Part shown: positions 9,145 to 19,086 of the stretch, piece after piece | Layout: the number at the start of each line of letters is the position of its first letter | Numbering within the stretch: position 1 is the stretch's first letter | DNA from: Tenacibaculum sp. 190524A05c | GTDB taxonomy: Bacteria; Bacteroidota; Bacteroidia; Flavobacteriales; Flavobacteriaceae | DNA length: 64,000 bases | Assembly: GCF_964036595.1 (NCBI RefSeq) | Contig: NZ_OZ038523.1 | Coordinates: 2,796,501 to 2,860,500 of the forward strand | Direction: 5' to 3' | Program-made: the position numbers and the translations under genes | Notes under the pieces: generated by a model | Told to the model about the DNA's origin: nothing | The model's input: only the letters and a program-made list of their open reading frames with translations | The model's database searches: none

Positions 9145-9621
9145 TTACTGCATCATTACTGGCTTTCCAGTCTTTACATTACCTATTTTAAAATACTTTG
9201 TTTTTTTACCTTCAATATAACTTATCACTGCTTCATTCTCTTTTAAAGTAAAAGGCATATCTTCCTTTTTTGTTGGAGCAGAATTCCCATACTCTTTACT
9301 TGCATCATTGTGCATTTGAGTATCATTTGAAACTGAGGTTGAATAAAAAATAGCAGAAACAACGTTCATTTTATTTTCTGTAAAAGTTCTAGTTTTAGCC
9401 TTCTTATTGTTATAAAACATACTATCGAACTTTATTTCTTTATCAGAAGAATATACAATTTTCACTTCAGTTCCTCCTGGAGAACCTGGTCTACCACCAA
9501 TTCTTGAAACCGATGTTGCAGATTTAACATCGAAGGGAGCTGTGTTTTCTAATTTATAACTAGCACATTTTGTTAATGTAACTAATAAAAGTGGAAGTGA
9601 AAGTAATTTAAATAATTTCAT
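9145..9621 (-). CDS. Hypothetical small lipoprotein
   Basis: Protein of 158 residues with a likely lipoprotein signal (MKLFKLLSLPLLLVTLTKC; Lys before the Cys is unusual but tolerated). The mature region contains a Gly/Pro turn (IGGRPGSPGGTEVKIVYSS), then a beta-rich segment mentioning no known motif. Its own promoter and the terminator at 9093-9126 suggest a single-gene unit. Function unknown. Confidence 0.6.
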   Translation of the reverse strand: MKLFKLLSLPLLLVTLTKCASYKLENTAPFDVKSATSVSRIGGRPGSPGGTEVKIVYSSDKEIKFDSMFYNNKKAKTRTFTENKMNVVSAIFYSTSVSNDTQMHNDASKEYGNSAPTKKEDMPFTLKENEAVISYIEGKKTKYFKIGNVKTGKPVMMQ

Positions 9622-9701
9622 ATTTGTTGTTTTTCTTTTGAGTTTTCAAGATTTATACCAAAGTACAAATTTATATGAAACCTTTTTTATAGTTTTAATT
9701 T

Positions 9702-10811
9702 ATGAATCAATTAAGTTATTGGGAAATTAAACAATGGTTTCAACAAGTGGATTTTACTATTGTTGGAAGCGGAATTGTAGGTTTAAATTGTGCATTATCT
9801 TTAAAAAAGAAGCAACCAAATGCCAAGATATTAGTTTTAGAAAAAGGAATGCTACCTCAAGGTGCTAGCACAAAAAATGCAGGTTTTGCTTGTTTTGGTA
9901 GTTTATCTGAATTGATTGATGATTTAAATTCTCATTCTGAAGAAGAGGTTGTAAATCTGGTAAGAAGAAGATGGGAAGGATTACAGTTTCTTAGGTCAAA
10001 CTTAGGTGATGAAAACTTAGATTTTCAGCAAAACAAGGGATTTGAATTATTTGATAGTAAAGACTTGTATAATGAGTGTTTATCTAGAAAAGAAGAAATA
10101 AACAAATTACTACATCCTATATTTAAGTCTGATGTGTTTTCAGAAAGTACTAATGTATTTAAGTTCAAAAATGTAGAGGAGAATTATATTGTCAACCATT
10201 TTGAAGGCCAAATTGATACTGGTAAGATGATGTTCCACTTACTCAAGAAATGTCAGGAAAGTGGGATTAAGATATTAAATAATACTTCTGTGGATAATTT
10301 TGAAGACCATGGGAATCATGTATCCGTTCAAACTTCAGATATAACCTTTACTACGAATAAGTTAATGATTGCTACTAATGGTTTTGCGAAGCAGTTGATT
10401 GATCAAGAAGTGAAACCAGCTAGAGCTCAAGTTTTAATAACTAAACCTATTAAAAATCTTCATATAAAAGGAACTTTTCATTTAGAAAAAGGGTACTATT
10501 ATTTTAGGAATATAGATGATAGAATTTTACTTGGTGGAGGAAGAAATTTAGATTTTAAAGCTGAGGAAACAACAGAATTTGCGTTAACAGAATTAGTTCA
10601 GAATAAATTAGACGAATTATTACAAACCACAATTTTACCAAATATAGATGCTGAAATTGATCACAGATGGACTGGCATTATGGGGGTTGGAACTCAGAAG
10701 AAAAGTATTGTAAAGCCAATTTCAGAAAATGTGTTTTGTGGAGTGAGATTGGGTGGAATGGGCGTTGCTATTGGAAGTTTAGTAGGGAAAGAATTAGCTG
10801 ATTTGATATGA
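9702..10811 (+). CDS. FAD-dependent oxidoreductase (DAO family)
   Basis: Flavoprotein of 369 residues related to D-amino-acid/glycine oxidases. The FAD-binding motif is TIVGSGIVGLNCALSL (about 20-35), followed by VLEKGMLPQGASTKNAGFACFGS, a typical DAO-family sequence around the isoalloxazine site. GGGRNLDF and a C-terminal GVRLGGMGVAIGSLVGKELA complete the FAD domain. The substrate cannot be told from sequence. It overlaps the next gene by 4 bp (ATGA), indicating translational coupling. Confidence 0.85.
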   Translation: MNQLSYWEIKQWFQQVDFTIVGSGIVGLNCALSLKKKQPNAKILVLEKGMLPQGASTKNAGFACFGSLSELIDDLNSHSEEEVVNLVRRRWEGLQFLRSNLGDENLDFQQNKGFELFDSKDLYNECLSRKEEINKLLHPIFKSDVFSESTNVFKFKNVEENYIVNHFEGQIDTGKMMFHLLKKCQESGIKILNNTSVDNFEDHGNHVSVQTSDITFTTNKLMIATNGFAKQLIDQEVKPARAQVLITKPIKNLHIKGTFHLEKGYYYFRNIDDRILLGGGRNLDFKAEETTEFALTELVQNKLDELLQTTILPNIDAEIDHRWTGIMGVGTQKKSIVKPISENVFCGVRLGGMGVAIGSLVGKELADLI

Positions 10812-11257
10812 GTGTAAAAGAGCAACTTTTCAAAGAGTGTCAACTGTATGTTGAAAAACGCGAGCAAACCATTCGTGAAATCATGGCTTCAAACAAAAAG
10901 GCATTACTTTCTGAAACTAAAAGTTCAGCAGGTGATAAACATGAAACAGGAAGAGCTATGTTGCAATTGGAAATGGAAAAAGCAAGTCAACAAATAGGGG
11001 TAGTTCAACAAATGAAAGAAGTTTTACATCGAGTTAAAACCACTGAATCTTCAAAGGTTGTAAGACTGGGAAGTTTGGTTCAAACAGATAAAGCGAGGTA
11101 TTACTTAACTATTAGTATTGGTCTTGTTTCAGTAAATGATGAGACGTATTTTGTGATTTCAAGTTCTTCTCCAATTGGGAAGTTATTGTTAGGAAAACAA
11201 GTAAATGATGTAATTCAATTTAACGGACAACAGATAAAAATTACTCAGATAGATTAA
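10808..11257 (+). CDS. GreA/GreB C-terminal-domain-like protein
   Basis: Cytoplasmic protein of 149 residues. The first half is a charged helical region (EKREQTIREIMASNKK, SSAGDKHETGRAMLQLEMEKA), likely coiled coil. The second half fits the FKBP-like C-terminal domain of Gre factors, with SSSSPIGKLLLGKQVNDVI near the end. Bacteroidota homologues are sometimes labelled 3-oxoacyl-ACP synthase, which the sequence does not support. The N-terminal region lacks an obvious Gre acidic tip, so it may bind RNA polymerase without cleavage activity. It overlaps the convergent ABC gene by 17 bp. Confidence 0.75.
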   Translation: MSVKEQLFKECQLYVEKREQTIREIMASNKKALLSETKSSAGDKHETGRAMLQLEMEKASQQIGVVQQMKEVLHRVKTTESSKVVRLGSLVQTDKARYYLTISIGLVSVNDETYFVISSSSPIGKLLLGKQVNDVIQFNGQQIKITQID

Positions 11258-12173
11258 ATTCTAAATGAATCTCCGAATTTATTTCAATTGCCATTGAGTT
11301 AGATAAGAATATTGGTTTTCCTTCTAATGTTACTTCAATTAACGAATAACTACCTTTAAAGTAATTGTTTTTAACAATCGCTTTATGTTCAGATTTGTCT
11401 GTTATTAAGATTTGATGAGGATATAACAACTTAAGCTCTCCATCAATTTCAATTTCATTTACATCATCAAATAAGGCAGCTACATATTTATGTTTAGGGA
11501 ATTGATATAATTCACTTGGCTTTCCTTGAGCTAAAACTGCATGGTTTTTAATTACAATTAATTGATCTGAAAAAGAAAGTGCATCGCTACCATCATGAGT
11601 AGCAACAATACAAGCGATATTCTTTTCCTTTAAATATTGAAAAAGTTTTCTGCGTAGTGAGTTTTTCTTGAAGTTATCAATTTGACTAAAAGGTTCGTCT
11701 AATAAAAGTAGCTCTGGTTCTTTGGCTAATGCTCTTGCAATGGCAACTCGCTGTTGTTGTCCACCGCTCAACGTTTTTACTTTTACATTGGCAAATTCTT
11801 CCATTTCAATAACCTCAAGAAGTTCTTGAGTTCTTTGTTTGGCTTCTTCTGGAAAGAAACGAGATAAAAACTTTGAGATATTTTCTGCTACTGTTGTGAA
11901 AGGCATTAAATCGAAGTTTTGAGGAACGTATTTAAAGAATTCCATCCCAGGAACTAAATGGTATTCTGGACCTAAAATTTGATGATCATTCCAAAACAAT
12001 GTTCCTTCATTTACATCTAATAAACCATAAATTACCTTAAGTAAAGTAGATTTTCCACAACCACTTTCTCCCATAACACTCAAATGCTCCCCTGGTTTTA
12101 AAGAAAGAGTTATATTGTTAAGTGTAGGTTTTTCTTTATCGTATGAGAAAGAAATGTTATTTACTTGTAGCAT
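11241..12173 (-). CDS. ABC transporter ATP-binding protein
   Basis: ATPase of 310 residues. It has Walker A GESGCGKST, Q-loop PQNFDL, signature LSGGQQQRVAIARALA, Walker B LLLLDEPFSQID and the H-loop THDGSDALS. The last 80 residues form a TOBE-like beta domain, as in importer ATPases of the MalK/PotA type. No permease or binding-protein gene is adjacent, so the transported substrate is unknown. A frame from 12191 adds six residues; ATG 12173 gives the usual start (MLQVNNISFSY). Confidence 0.85.
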   Translation of the reverse strand: MLQVNNISFSYDKEKPTLNNITLSLKPGEHLSVMGESGCGKSTLLKVIYGLLDVNEGTLFWNDHQILGPEYHLVPGMEFFKYVPQNFDLMPFTTVAENISKFLSRFFPEEAKQRTQELLEVIEMEEFANVKVKTLSGGQQQRVAIARALAKEPELLLLDEPFSQIDNFKKNSLRRKLFQYLKEKNIACIVATHDGSDALSFSDQLIVIKNHAVLAQGKPSELYQFPKHKYVAALFDDVNEIEIDGELKLLYPHQILITDKSEHKAIVKNNYFKGSYSLIEVTLEGKPIFLSNSMAIEINSEIHLEFNLSE

Positions 12174-12201
12174 AACAGCAAAAATATGCAAACAAAATAA
12201 G

Positions 12202-12651
12202 TTAATCTCTTGAAAGAAGAGCTTTATCTATTGAGCAAATAAATTCATTGGAATATATTCGTTTTTGATGTGTGATTGAGTAAAATGAGAATCTAGATTT
12301 TACTTTAAAATTCCCATTTGAAACCTTGAAATTATAAGTGATTTTTTCTTTTGGTGCTAGGACAATATTATTTTCTTGTCTTTGGTTTTTATGTAATAAG
12401 GTATTCGCACATTTTACAATCTGTTGTTTCGAAATATTATATGAGATCCATTTACCCATATAATAAATTTGAAAGTTTGGTTTTCCATTATAATAGCTTA
12501 CCTTATTTTTTGAAGAGTTGGAAAGAACTACAGTAATGTTGTTTTGATTTTTAACTTCAGAAGTAGCGGTTAATGAAACCTTATTTGAATTAGTTTGTGC
12601 AAAACTAAATTGAATAGCTAAAAGAATTAAAATGCGTAAGAATTGTCTCAT
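12202..12651 (-). CDS. Hypothetical exported protein
   Basis: Protein of 149 residues with a signal peptide (MRQFLRILILLAIQFSFAQ). The mature part looks like one immunoglobulin-like beta domain, containing ITVVLSNSSKNKVSYYNG and LAPKEKITYNFKVS. It carries two cysteines (in VKCAN and FICSI) that could form a disulfide. No family recognised. It is 28 bp upstream of the ABC ATPase start and may be the first gene of that transcript. Confidence 0.55.
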   Translation of the reverse strand: MRQFLRILILLAIQFSFAQTNSNKVSLTATSEVKNQNNITVVLSNSSKNKVSYYNGKPNFQIYYMGKWISYNISKQQIVKCANTLLHKNQRQENNIVLAPKEKITYNFKVSNGNFKVKSRFSFYSITHQKRIYSNEFICSIDKALLSRD

Positions 12652-12690
12652 ATTTTAGTAAGACGATTTACACTAAAAATTGTTCCAAAA

Positions 12691-12720
12691 AAATAACCGA
12701 TACTTTCGCATCGGTTATTT
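12691..12720 (-). terminator. Terminator of the peptidase operon
   Basis: An 11-bp stem (AAATAACCGAT at 12691-12701 with ATCGGTTATTT at 12710-12720) just past the M13 peptidase stop, followed on the minus strand by a T-rich run. Confidence 0.75.
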
Positions 12721-12744
12721 GTGAAAAATATTTTGAATAATATA

Positions 12745-14832
12745 TTACCAGATTTTAACTCTATCTTCTGGTTTTAAATACATTTTATCACCTTCTTTAA
12801 TATCGAAAGCTTTGTAGAAAGCATCAACATTCTTTAAAGGTACATATGCTCTAAAGTTTCCAGGAGAGTGAGGATCTGTTTTAATCTGATTTTTAATCGC
12901 TTCTGGACGTGCTTTAGTTCTCCAAATTGTTCCCCATGAAAGGAAGAAACGTTGTTCTGGAGTAAACCCATCAATTTCACCTGGACGACCATTTTTATCT
13001 AAGAAGATTTGTAATCCTTCATATGCAGCATTAACACCACCTAAATCACCAATGTTTTCTCCTAATGTGAATGTACCGTTTACGTGAACATCATCAATAG
13101 CAACTAACGCATCATATTGTCCGATTAAAGCTTTACCTTCTGCAGTAAACTTTTCTAAATCTTCATCAGTCCACCAGTTGTTTAAATTTCCGTCGGCATC
13201 AAAACGAGCTCCAGAATCATCAAAACAGTGAGAAATTTCATGTCCAATTACAGCACCAATTCCACCATAATTTACAGCTTCATCAGCTTGGTAATTGTAG
13301 AAAGGTGGTTGTAAAATAGCAGCTGGGAAAACAATCTCATTATTTACTGGGTTGAAGTAAGCATTTACCGTTTGAGGAGACATTCCCCATTCAGTTCTAT
13401 CAACTGGTTTACCTAATTTAGCCATATCTTTATCGTAGTTCCATTTAGAAACATTAATTGCATTTTCAAAATAGCTTCCTCCTTGTTTTACGCCTTTTAC
13501 TTGTAAAGCTGAGTAATCTTTCCATTTATCAGGATATGCAATTTTCACAGTTAAACGGTGAAGTTTTTCTAAAGCTTTTTGCTTTGTAGAGTCACTCATC
13601 CAAGACAATCCTTTGATACGCTTTTCAAAACCTAACATTACATTGTCAATCATTTCCTTAGCCTTTTGCTTAGCTTCTGGTGGGAATTTTTTGTCAACAT
13701 ATAATTTACCTAAAGCTTCACCAATAGAACCATTAACCGAAGCTAATGCTCTTTCGTTACGTGGTCTTTGAGCTTTAGCTCCTCTTAAGTCTCTACTATA
13801 AAACTCCCAGTTAGCAGTTTCTAAATCTGTAGATAATAATCCTGCTGCTCCATTGATTGCATTCCAACGTAAAAGTGTTTTCATATCTTCAACAGAACGT
13901 TCTGTGAAAATAGTATTGAAAGCTTTAAAATAATTAGGATCTGTAACGATTACCTTATCAATATTAGCAACTCCAATTCCTTTTAAGTGCGCATCCCAAT
14001 CAATAGCTGGAGCTAAAGTTTGTAATTCCTCAACAGACATTGGGTTGTACATCTTTCTTGTATCACGTCTGTCTTCTTTTGTCATCATTGGTTTTGCTAA
14101 GCTGCTTTCAAAAGCAACAACAGTTGCTGCATTTTTTGTAGCAGTAGCCTCATCATCTCCTAATTTTTGGAACATTTTAGCTACAAAACCTTCGTATTTT
14201 TTTAGTTTCCCTTTTGTATCCTCATCTTCATCAACATAATAATCTCTAGATAATCCAAGTCCACCAGACCCTAAATAACCAGCATTAATTTTACTGTCTT
14301 TTAAATCATTGAATACACCAAAACCATAGAATGCACCACCACCATATGGAGCCATATTGGTAATATAATCTTCTACGTCTTTTTTAGTTTTGATTTCATC
14401 AATTTTAGCTAAATAAGGCTTTAATGGATCTAATCCTTGACTATTACGAGCAACAGTATCCATAATACTTTCGTAATAATTTACAGCTTTTTGCTGATCG
14501 CTATCAATTTCATTTCCTTGAGTATCCTTAATTTTTGGGAAATTACCTTGTTCAATAGCTTCGTTTAAAATTGTTAAAACATCAGCATCTGTTTGTTTAC
14601 GTAATTCTCCAAAACCACCCCATCGAGTTCTATCGGCTGGAATTTCAGTTTTATCTAACCAAGAACCATTTACGTATCTAAAAAAGTCGTCTGATGGTTT
14701 CACAGACGTGTCCATATTCTCAAGTATAATACCTGGAATTTTTTCCGCGGTTTCGGCTTTTTCAGTTTTACATGCCGTAATACCTAAAGAGGCTACAGCA
14801 GTAAAAAGTAAAGCTTTTTTAAGTGTAATCAT
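12745..14832 (-). CDS. M13-family zinc metallopeptidase (neprilysin/PepO-like), lipoprotein
   Basis: Zinc peptidase of 695 residues anchored as a lipoprotein (signal ending LGITAC). It carries the HExxH motif in VIGHEISHCFDDSGARFD and the third ligand in ENIGDLGGVNAAYEG. The substrate-binding NAYFNP segment and FPAAILQPPFY are also present. Full length for the family. It would cleave peptides of limited size in the periplasm or at the cell surface. It is the second gene after the S9 peptidase (11-bp gap), suggesting joint peptide degradation. Confidence 0.93.
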   Translation of the reverse strand: MITLKKALLFTAVASLGITACKTEKAETAEKIPGIILENMDTSVKPSDDFFRYVNGSWLDKTEIPADRTRWGGFGELRKQTDADVLTILNEAIEQGNFPKIKDTQGNEIDSDQQKAVNYYESIMDTVARNSQGLDPLKPYLAKIDEIKTKKDVEDYITNMAPYGGGAFYGFGVFNDLKDSKINAGYLGSGGLGLSRDYYVDEDEDTKGKLKKYEGFVAKMFQKLGDDEATATKNAATVVAFESSLAKPMMTKEDRRDTRKMYNPMSVEELQTLAPAIDWDAHLKGIGVANIDKVIVTDPNYFKAFNTIFTERSVEDMKTLLRWNAINGAAGLLSTDLETANWEFYSRDLRGAKAQRPRNERALASVNGSIGEALGKLYVDKKFPPEAKQKAKEMIDNVMLGFEKRIKGLSWMSDSTKQKALEKLHRLTVKIAYPDKWKDYSALQVKGVKQGGSYFENAINVSKWNYDKDMAKLGKPVDRTEWGMSPQTVNAYFNPVNNEIVFPAAILQPPFYNYQADEAVNYGGIGAVIGHEISHCFDDSGARFDADGNLNNWWTDEDLEKFTAEGKALIGQYDALVAIDDVHVNGTFTLGENIGDLGGVNAAYEGLQIFLDKNGRPGEIDGFTPEQRFFLSWGTIWRTKARPEAIKNQIKTDPHSPGNFRAYVPLKNVDAFYKAFDIKEGDKMYLKPEDRVKIW

Positions 14833-14843
14833 TATGAATTAAT

Positions 14844-16997
14844 TTAAGGCTTAATTTTTTCTATTTTAGGGTTTGGTAAATCTTCAAATCCCATATTGTG
14901 TAATGTAAATCCGAAAATATCGGCATATTGTTCAATGGTTTTAGCAACAGGAGTACCCGCACCATGACCAGCATTTGTCTCTATTCTAATTAAAACAGGA
15001 TTATCTCCTTTTTGTTTGTCTTGTAATTCAGCAGCAAACTTAAAACTATGAGCAGGAACTACTCTATCATCATGATCTCCTGTAGTAACCATTGTAGCAG
15101 GATATTCTACTCCTTCTTTTACATTATGAACTGGAGAGTATGCTTTAAGATATTCAAACATTTCTTTGCTGTCTTGAGCTGTACCATAGTCATAAGCCCA
15201 ACCTGCACCAGCTGTAAATGTATGGTAACGTAACATATCTAATACTCCAACTGCTGGCAAAGCCACTTTCATTAAATCTGGACGTTGCGTCATAGTTGCA
15301 CCAACTAATAATCCTCCATTAGACCCTCCTCGGATTGCTAAGTAATCAGATGAAGTGTATTTGTTTTCAATTAAAAACTCAGCAGCCGCAATAAAGTCAT
15401 CAAATACATTTTGCTTTTTCATTTTTGTTCCAGCATCATGCCATTTTTTTCCATATTCACCACCACCACGTAAGTTCGGTACAGCATACACTCCACCTTG
15501 TTCCATCCAAACTGCATTGGCAATACTAAAGCTTGGTGTTAAGCTGATATTGAATCCTCCGTACCCGTATAAAATTGTTGGGTTTTTACCATTTAATTCT
15601 AACCCTTTTTTGTAGGTAATAATCATAGGAACTTTTGTTCCGTCTTTTGAAGTATAAAATACTTGCTTACTTTCAAAGTTGTCTGAGTTAAAAGAGATAC
15701 TAGGTTTCCAGTATAACTCATATTTTCCATCGTTTGGATTGAATTTGTATGATGAACCAGGTGTATTATAATTTGTAAAAGAGAAGTATAGTTCTTTAGC
15801 ATCTTTCTTACCACCAAAACCTCCAGCAGAACCAACTCCTGGTAATTCGATTTCTCTTATTAGTTTACCATCATAATCATATTGTAATACTTTTGAAACT
15901 GCATCTACCATATACTTAGCAAAGAAATAGCCGCTACCAGTAGAAGCGCTTAGTACATTCTCTGTTTCAGGAATAAAATCTTTCCAATTTTCTGGAATCG
16001 GATTTGATGCGTCAACTGTAACTACTTTTTGATTAGGAGCATTAAGATTTGTAACTAAATAAAGTTTAGAATCTTTATTAGCTGCTACATAAGTATCACT
16101 ATCAAAGTTGTTGATGACAGTAGTGAATTTACTATTTGGTTTAGATAAATCCTTAATAAAAAGTTTGTTTCCAGAGGTAGATGTTGAAGCAGAAACAACT
16201 AAGTATTTATCATCATCAGTTAAGTATCCACCAACATATCTGTGTTTTTCTTCAGGAGTTGCTCCAAATATGATTTCATCTGATTTCTGAGACGTTCCTA
16301 ACTTATGGTAGTACAACTTGTGTTGATCTGTTTTTGCAGAAAGTTCACTTCCTTTAGGTTTGTCATAACTTGAATAATAAAATCCTTCGTTACCTTTCCA
16401 AGAAATTCCAGAGAATTTTACATCGACTAAAGTATCTTCTTTAATCTTCTTAGATTCAACATCCATGATGATTATTTTCCTCCAGTCACTTCCACCTTCA
16501 GAAATTGCATAGGCAACGGTTTTTCCATCTTTAGAAAAACTAACACTACTCATAGAAGTTGTTCCATCTTTAGCAAACGTATTTGGGTCTAAGAAAACTT
16601 CTTCTTTTTGATCTTTGTCTTTTCTATATAAAACATAATGATTTTGTAAACCATTGTTTTTATAAAAATAAGTGTAATCACCTTCTTCAAATGGAACACC
16701 TACTTTTTCATAATTCCAAAGTTCAGATAAACGTTCTTTAAGTTGAGCTCTGTATGGTATTTTATCAAGATAATCGAAAGTAACTTCATTTTCTGCTTTT
16801 ACCCAGTTTTCAGTTTCCTTACTTCTATCATCTTCTAACCATCTATAGTTATCGGTAACTTCAGTTTCAAAATAAGTGTCTACAACAGGTTGTTTTGTTG
16901 TTTCAGGATAGTTCAAGTCAATATTTTTTTTAGGAGATTCAGTCTTACAGGCAGTTAGAAGCACTGCTGCAAGTGCAGTTAAGACTAATTGTTTCAT
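14844..16997 (-). CDS. Prolyl oligopeptidase family (S9A) lipoprotein
   Basis: Serine peptidase of 717 residues with a lipoprotein signal ([17 protein letters not shown]). A seven-bladed propeller fills the middle, and the C-terminal alpha/beta hydrolase has the nucleophile in RGGSNGGLL, the Asp in [10 protein letters not shown] and the His in NAGHGAG. It cuts after proline in short peptides. It is first in a two-gene operon with the M13 peptidase. A TAATTTTG box lies upstream on the minus strand, but the -33 element is poor. Confidence 0.93.
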   Translation of the reverse strand: MKQLVLTALAAVLLTACKTESPKKNIDLNYPETTKQPVVDTYFETEVTDNYRWLEDDRSKETENWVKAENEVTFDYLDKIPYRAQLKERLSELWNYEKVGVPFEEGDYTYFYKNNGLQNHYVLYRKDKDQKEEVFLDPNTFAKDGTTSMSSVSFSKDGKTVAYAISEGGSDWRKIIIMDVESKKIKEDTLVDVKFSGISWKGNEGFYYSSYDKPKGSELSAKTDQHKLYYHKLGTSQKSDEIIFGATPEEKHRYVGGYLTDDDKYLVVSASTSTSGNKLFIKDLSKPNSKFTTVINNFDSDTYVAANKDSKLYLVTNLNAPNQKVVTVDASNPIPENWKDFIPETENVLSASTGSGYFFAKYMVDAVSKVLQYDYDGKLIREIELPGVGSAGGFGGKKDAKELYFSFTNYNTPGSSYKFNPNDGKYELYWKPSISFNSDNFESKQVFYTSKDGTKVPMIITYKKGLELNGKNPTILYGYGGFNISLTPSFSIANAVWMEQGGVYAVPNLRGGGEYGKKWHDAGTKMKKQNVFDDFIAAAEFLIENKYTSSDYLAIRGGSNGGLLVGATMTQRPDLMKVALPAVGVLDMLRYHTFTAGAGWAYDYGTAQDSKEMFEYLKAYSPVHNVKEGVEYPATMVTTGDHDDRVVPAHSFKFAAELQDKQKGDNPVLIRIETNAGHGAGTPVAKTIEQYADIFGFTLHNMGFEDLPNPKIEKIKP

Positions 16998-17139
16998 AAT
17001 ATATTAGGTTAATCTTTTCAAAATTAGATTAAAAAATGATAGAATTGTTACAATTTAAGAGGTTTTTAACATAAAAGAATAGATTTGTAATGTTATAAAA
17101 TTATATCGTCTAACAATTTGAAAACATATTTATAAAACA

Positions 17140-17499
17140 ATGACAGAATTATTAACTAGGAGTGAATTCGTAGAGAAAATATTTGACTATGAGAATAAAA
17201 AAGAATGGGACTTTCAAGGAGACGTTCCAGTTTTAATAGATTTTTACGCAGATTGGTGTGGACCATGTAAAATGTTAGCTCCTGTATTAGAACAGTTAAG
17301 TGATGAGTATGAAGGAAAAGTAAAAATTTATAAAGTTGATACTGAAGCAGAGCAAGAACTTTCTGCTGTATTTGGTATTCGCAGTATTCCTTCTATGTTG
17401 TTTGTTCCAGTAGGAGAAGACCCACAAATGGCGCATGGAGCACTTCCAAAAAACCAAATAGAAAAGATCATTTCGGATGTTTTAAAAGTATCTAAATAA
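17140..17499 (+). CDS. trxA: Thioredoxin
   Basis: Cytoplasmic thioredoxin of 119 residues, with no signal peptide. The active site is WCGPC (C40, C43) and the cis-proline is in RSIPS. It fits as a disulfide reductant, for example for the ribonucleotide reductase encoded downstream, although a separate promoter and terminator lie between them. Full length for the family. Confidence 0.93.
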   Translation: MTELLTRSEFVEKIFDYENKKEWDFQGDVPVLIDFYADWCGPCKMLAPVLEQLSDEYEGKVKIYKVDTEAEQELSAVFGIRSIPSMLFVPVGEDPQMAHGALPKNQIEKIISDVLKVSK

Positions 17500-17606
17500 T
17501 GTTAAACTAATGATAATAAGTAGCAAATAATATAAATAGATATACAAACTATAAAACAATAGTTTACCAATCACACAAAAAACCCAACCATTTATACAAA
17601 ATGCAA

Positions 17607-17636
17607 TTGAGAGGTTTGAAGATGTCTATATATTTG
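17607..17636 (+). promoter_or_regulatory. Promoter inside the trxA-nrdB intergenic region
   Basis: TTG at 17607-17609, a 19-bp spacer, then TATATTTG at 17629-17636: a strong match to the Bacteroidota consensus. No protein-coding frame follows before the terminator at 17711-17747, so it appears to drive a short RNA. Confidence 0.55.
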
Positions 17637-17641
17637 CTGCG

Positions 17642-17747
17642 TACTTTTATGTATTCAACATTTACACAATCATAAATCGTAATATTGGGGATTATTCGAA
17701 TTATGGAATCAAAAACGACGTTTCTCAGACGTCGTTTTTCTTTTTTA
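17642..17747 (+). ncRNA. Candidate small RNA, about 105 nt
   Basis: The 520-bp gap between trxA and nrdB contains a promoter (17607-17636) and, about 70 nt further on, a strong intrinsic terminator (17711-17747), with no sensible reading frame between. This suggests a free-standing small RNA. A flavobacterial 6S-like RNA is one possibility, but I see no long self-complementary rod that proves it. It could also be the trxA 3' end with an internal start. Confidence 0.35.
17711..17747 (+). terminator. Strong intrinsic terminator
   Basis: An 11-bp perfect stem (AAAAACGACGT with ACGTCGTTTTT) with a 7-nt loop and a T-rich tail. It isolates nrdB from upstream transcription. Confidence 0.85.
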
Positions 17748-18020
17748 CAAACTTTTTTACTTGCAACTTTTTTATAACTTTTTCTTCAAACTAGAATCCT
17801 AGCAAAATTAACTACTTAGCGAAAATTGATGCTTCTAATTATTTGAAAAACAAGAAAATAACGCTAGTCTGTAAAAGTGTTAAAATTAGAAGAATTTTAT
17901 CATTTTGTTAAAAACTTCAAGGAGTTTGTGGAAAAGTATGGCTTTATTTTAGTCATAAAATTTCCAATCTTTGTACTTCCCCCCAAAAGAGAAAAAAAAA
18001 CACGAAATTTAAATTATCAG

Positions 18021-18992
18021 ATGGCTACTATAGAACCTATTTTACAAGAAAACAAGGACAGATTTGTTATTTTTCCAATCCAACATGACGATTTGTGGGA
18101 ATGGTATAAAAAACAACAAGCATGTTTTTGGACTGCCGAAGAAATAGACTTACACCAAGATTTAGACGATTGGAATAATAAGCTTTCTGATGATGAGCGT
18201 TATTTCATTAAACACATTCTTGCATTTTTTGCTGCATCTGATGGTATTGTTAATGAAAACTTAGCTGAGAACTTTGTAAATGAGGTACAGTATAGTGAGG
18301 CGAAATTCTTTTACGGATTTCAAATCATGATGGAAAATATTCATTCTGAAACATATTCTTTATTAATTGATACGTATATTAAAAACGATGAGGAAAAAAA
18401 TAGACTTTTTAAAGCTATTGAAGTTTTCCCAGCAATTAAAAAGAAGGCAGAGTGGGCATTAAAATGGATAGAATCTGATTCTTTTGCAGAAAGATTAATT
18501 GCTTTTGCTGCTGTAGAAGGAATTTTCTTCTCAGGATCGTTCTGTTCAATATTCTGGTTAAAGAAAAGAGGGTTATTACCAGGATTAACATTTTCAAACG
18601 AATTAATTTCAAGAGACGAGGGAATGCACTGTGATTTTGCCGTGCACTTACACAATAATCATCTAGTAAATAAAGTTTCTAAAGATAGAATTAAACATAT
18701 TATTATTTCTGCTTTAGATATCGAAAGAGAGTTTATTACTGAATCTTTACCGGTTAGTTTAATTGGTATGAATTCAAAATTAATGACTCAGTATTTAGAA
18801 TTTGTAACAGACAGATTATTGTTAGAATTCGGTTGTGAGAAAGAATACAATGCAACAAATCCTTTTGACTTTATGGAAATGATTTCTTTAGAAGGAAAAA
18901 CAAACTTCTTCGAAAAGAGAGTTTCTGAATATCAAAAGGCAGGAGTTAAATCAGGGGGAACGGGCTCAATCAGTTTTGATGCTGATTTTTAA
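18021..18992 (+). CDS. nrdB: Class Ia ribonucleotide reductase small subunit (R2)
   Basis: Di-iron tyrosyl-radical subunit of 323 residues that supplies the radical for reduction of ribonucleoside diphosphates. Ligands and radical residue are visible: D74, E105, H108, radical Tyr Y112 (ENIHSETYS), E166 (AVEGIFF), E200 and H203 ([10 protein letters not shown]). The [16 protein letters not shown] segment and the C-terminal FDADF tail, which docks on R1, are like eukaryotic R2. The open frame extends to GTG 17877, but those 48 residues are not R2-like; ATG 18021 matches the family. It lies 94 bp before nrdA on the same strand. Confidence 0.95.
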   Translation: MATIEPILQENKDRFVIFPIQHDDLWEWYKKQQACFWTAEEIDLHQDLDDWNNKLSDDERYFIKHILAFFAASDGIVNENLAENFVNEVQYSEAKFFYGFQIMMENIHSETYSLLIDTYIKNDEEKNRLFKAIEVFPAIKKKAEWALKWIESDSFAERLIAFAAVEGIFFSGSFCSIFWLKKRGLLPGLTFSNELISRDEGMHCDFAVHLHNNHLVNKVSKDRIKHIIISALDIEREFITESLPVSLIGMNSKLMTQYLEFVTDRLLLEFGCEKEYNATNPFDFMEMISLEGKTNFFEKRVSEYQKAGVKSGGTGSISFDADF

Positions 18993-19086
18993 GCTCTACT
19001 ATATATAAAATATCAACAAATAAAATAATTAAAATCTTGAGGGAATTTTTTCCCTTAGGGCTAACCTATATAAAACCAAAATTCAT

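Noticed and set aside
17877-18020. 48-residue N-terminal extension of nrdB
   Set aside because: Low-complexity, unlike R2 proteins; the family starts at ATG 18021.
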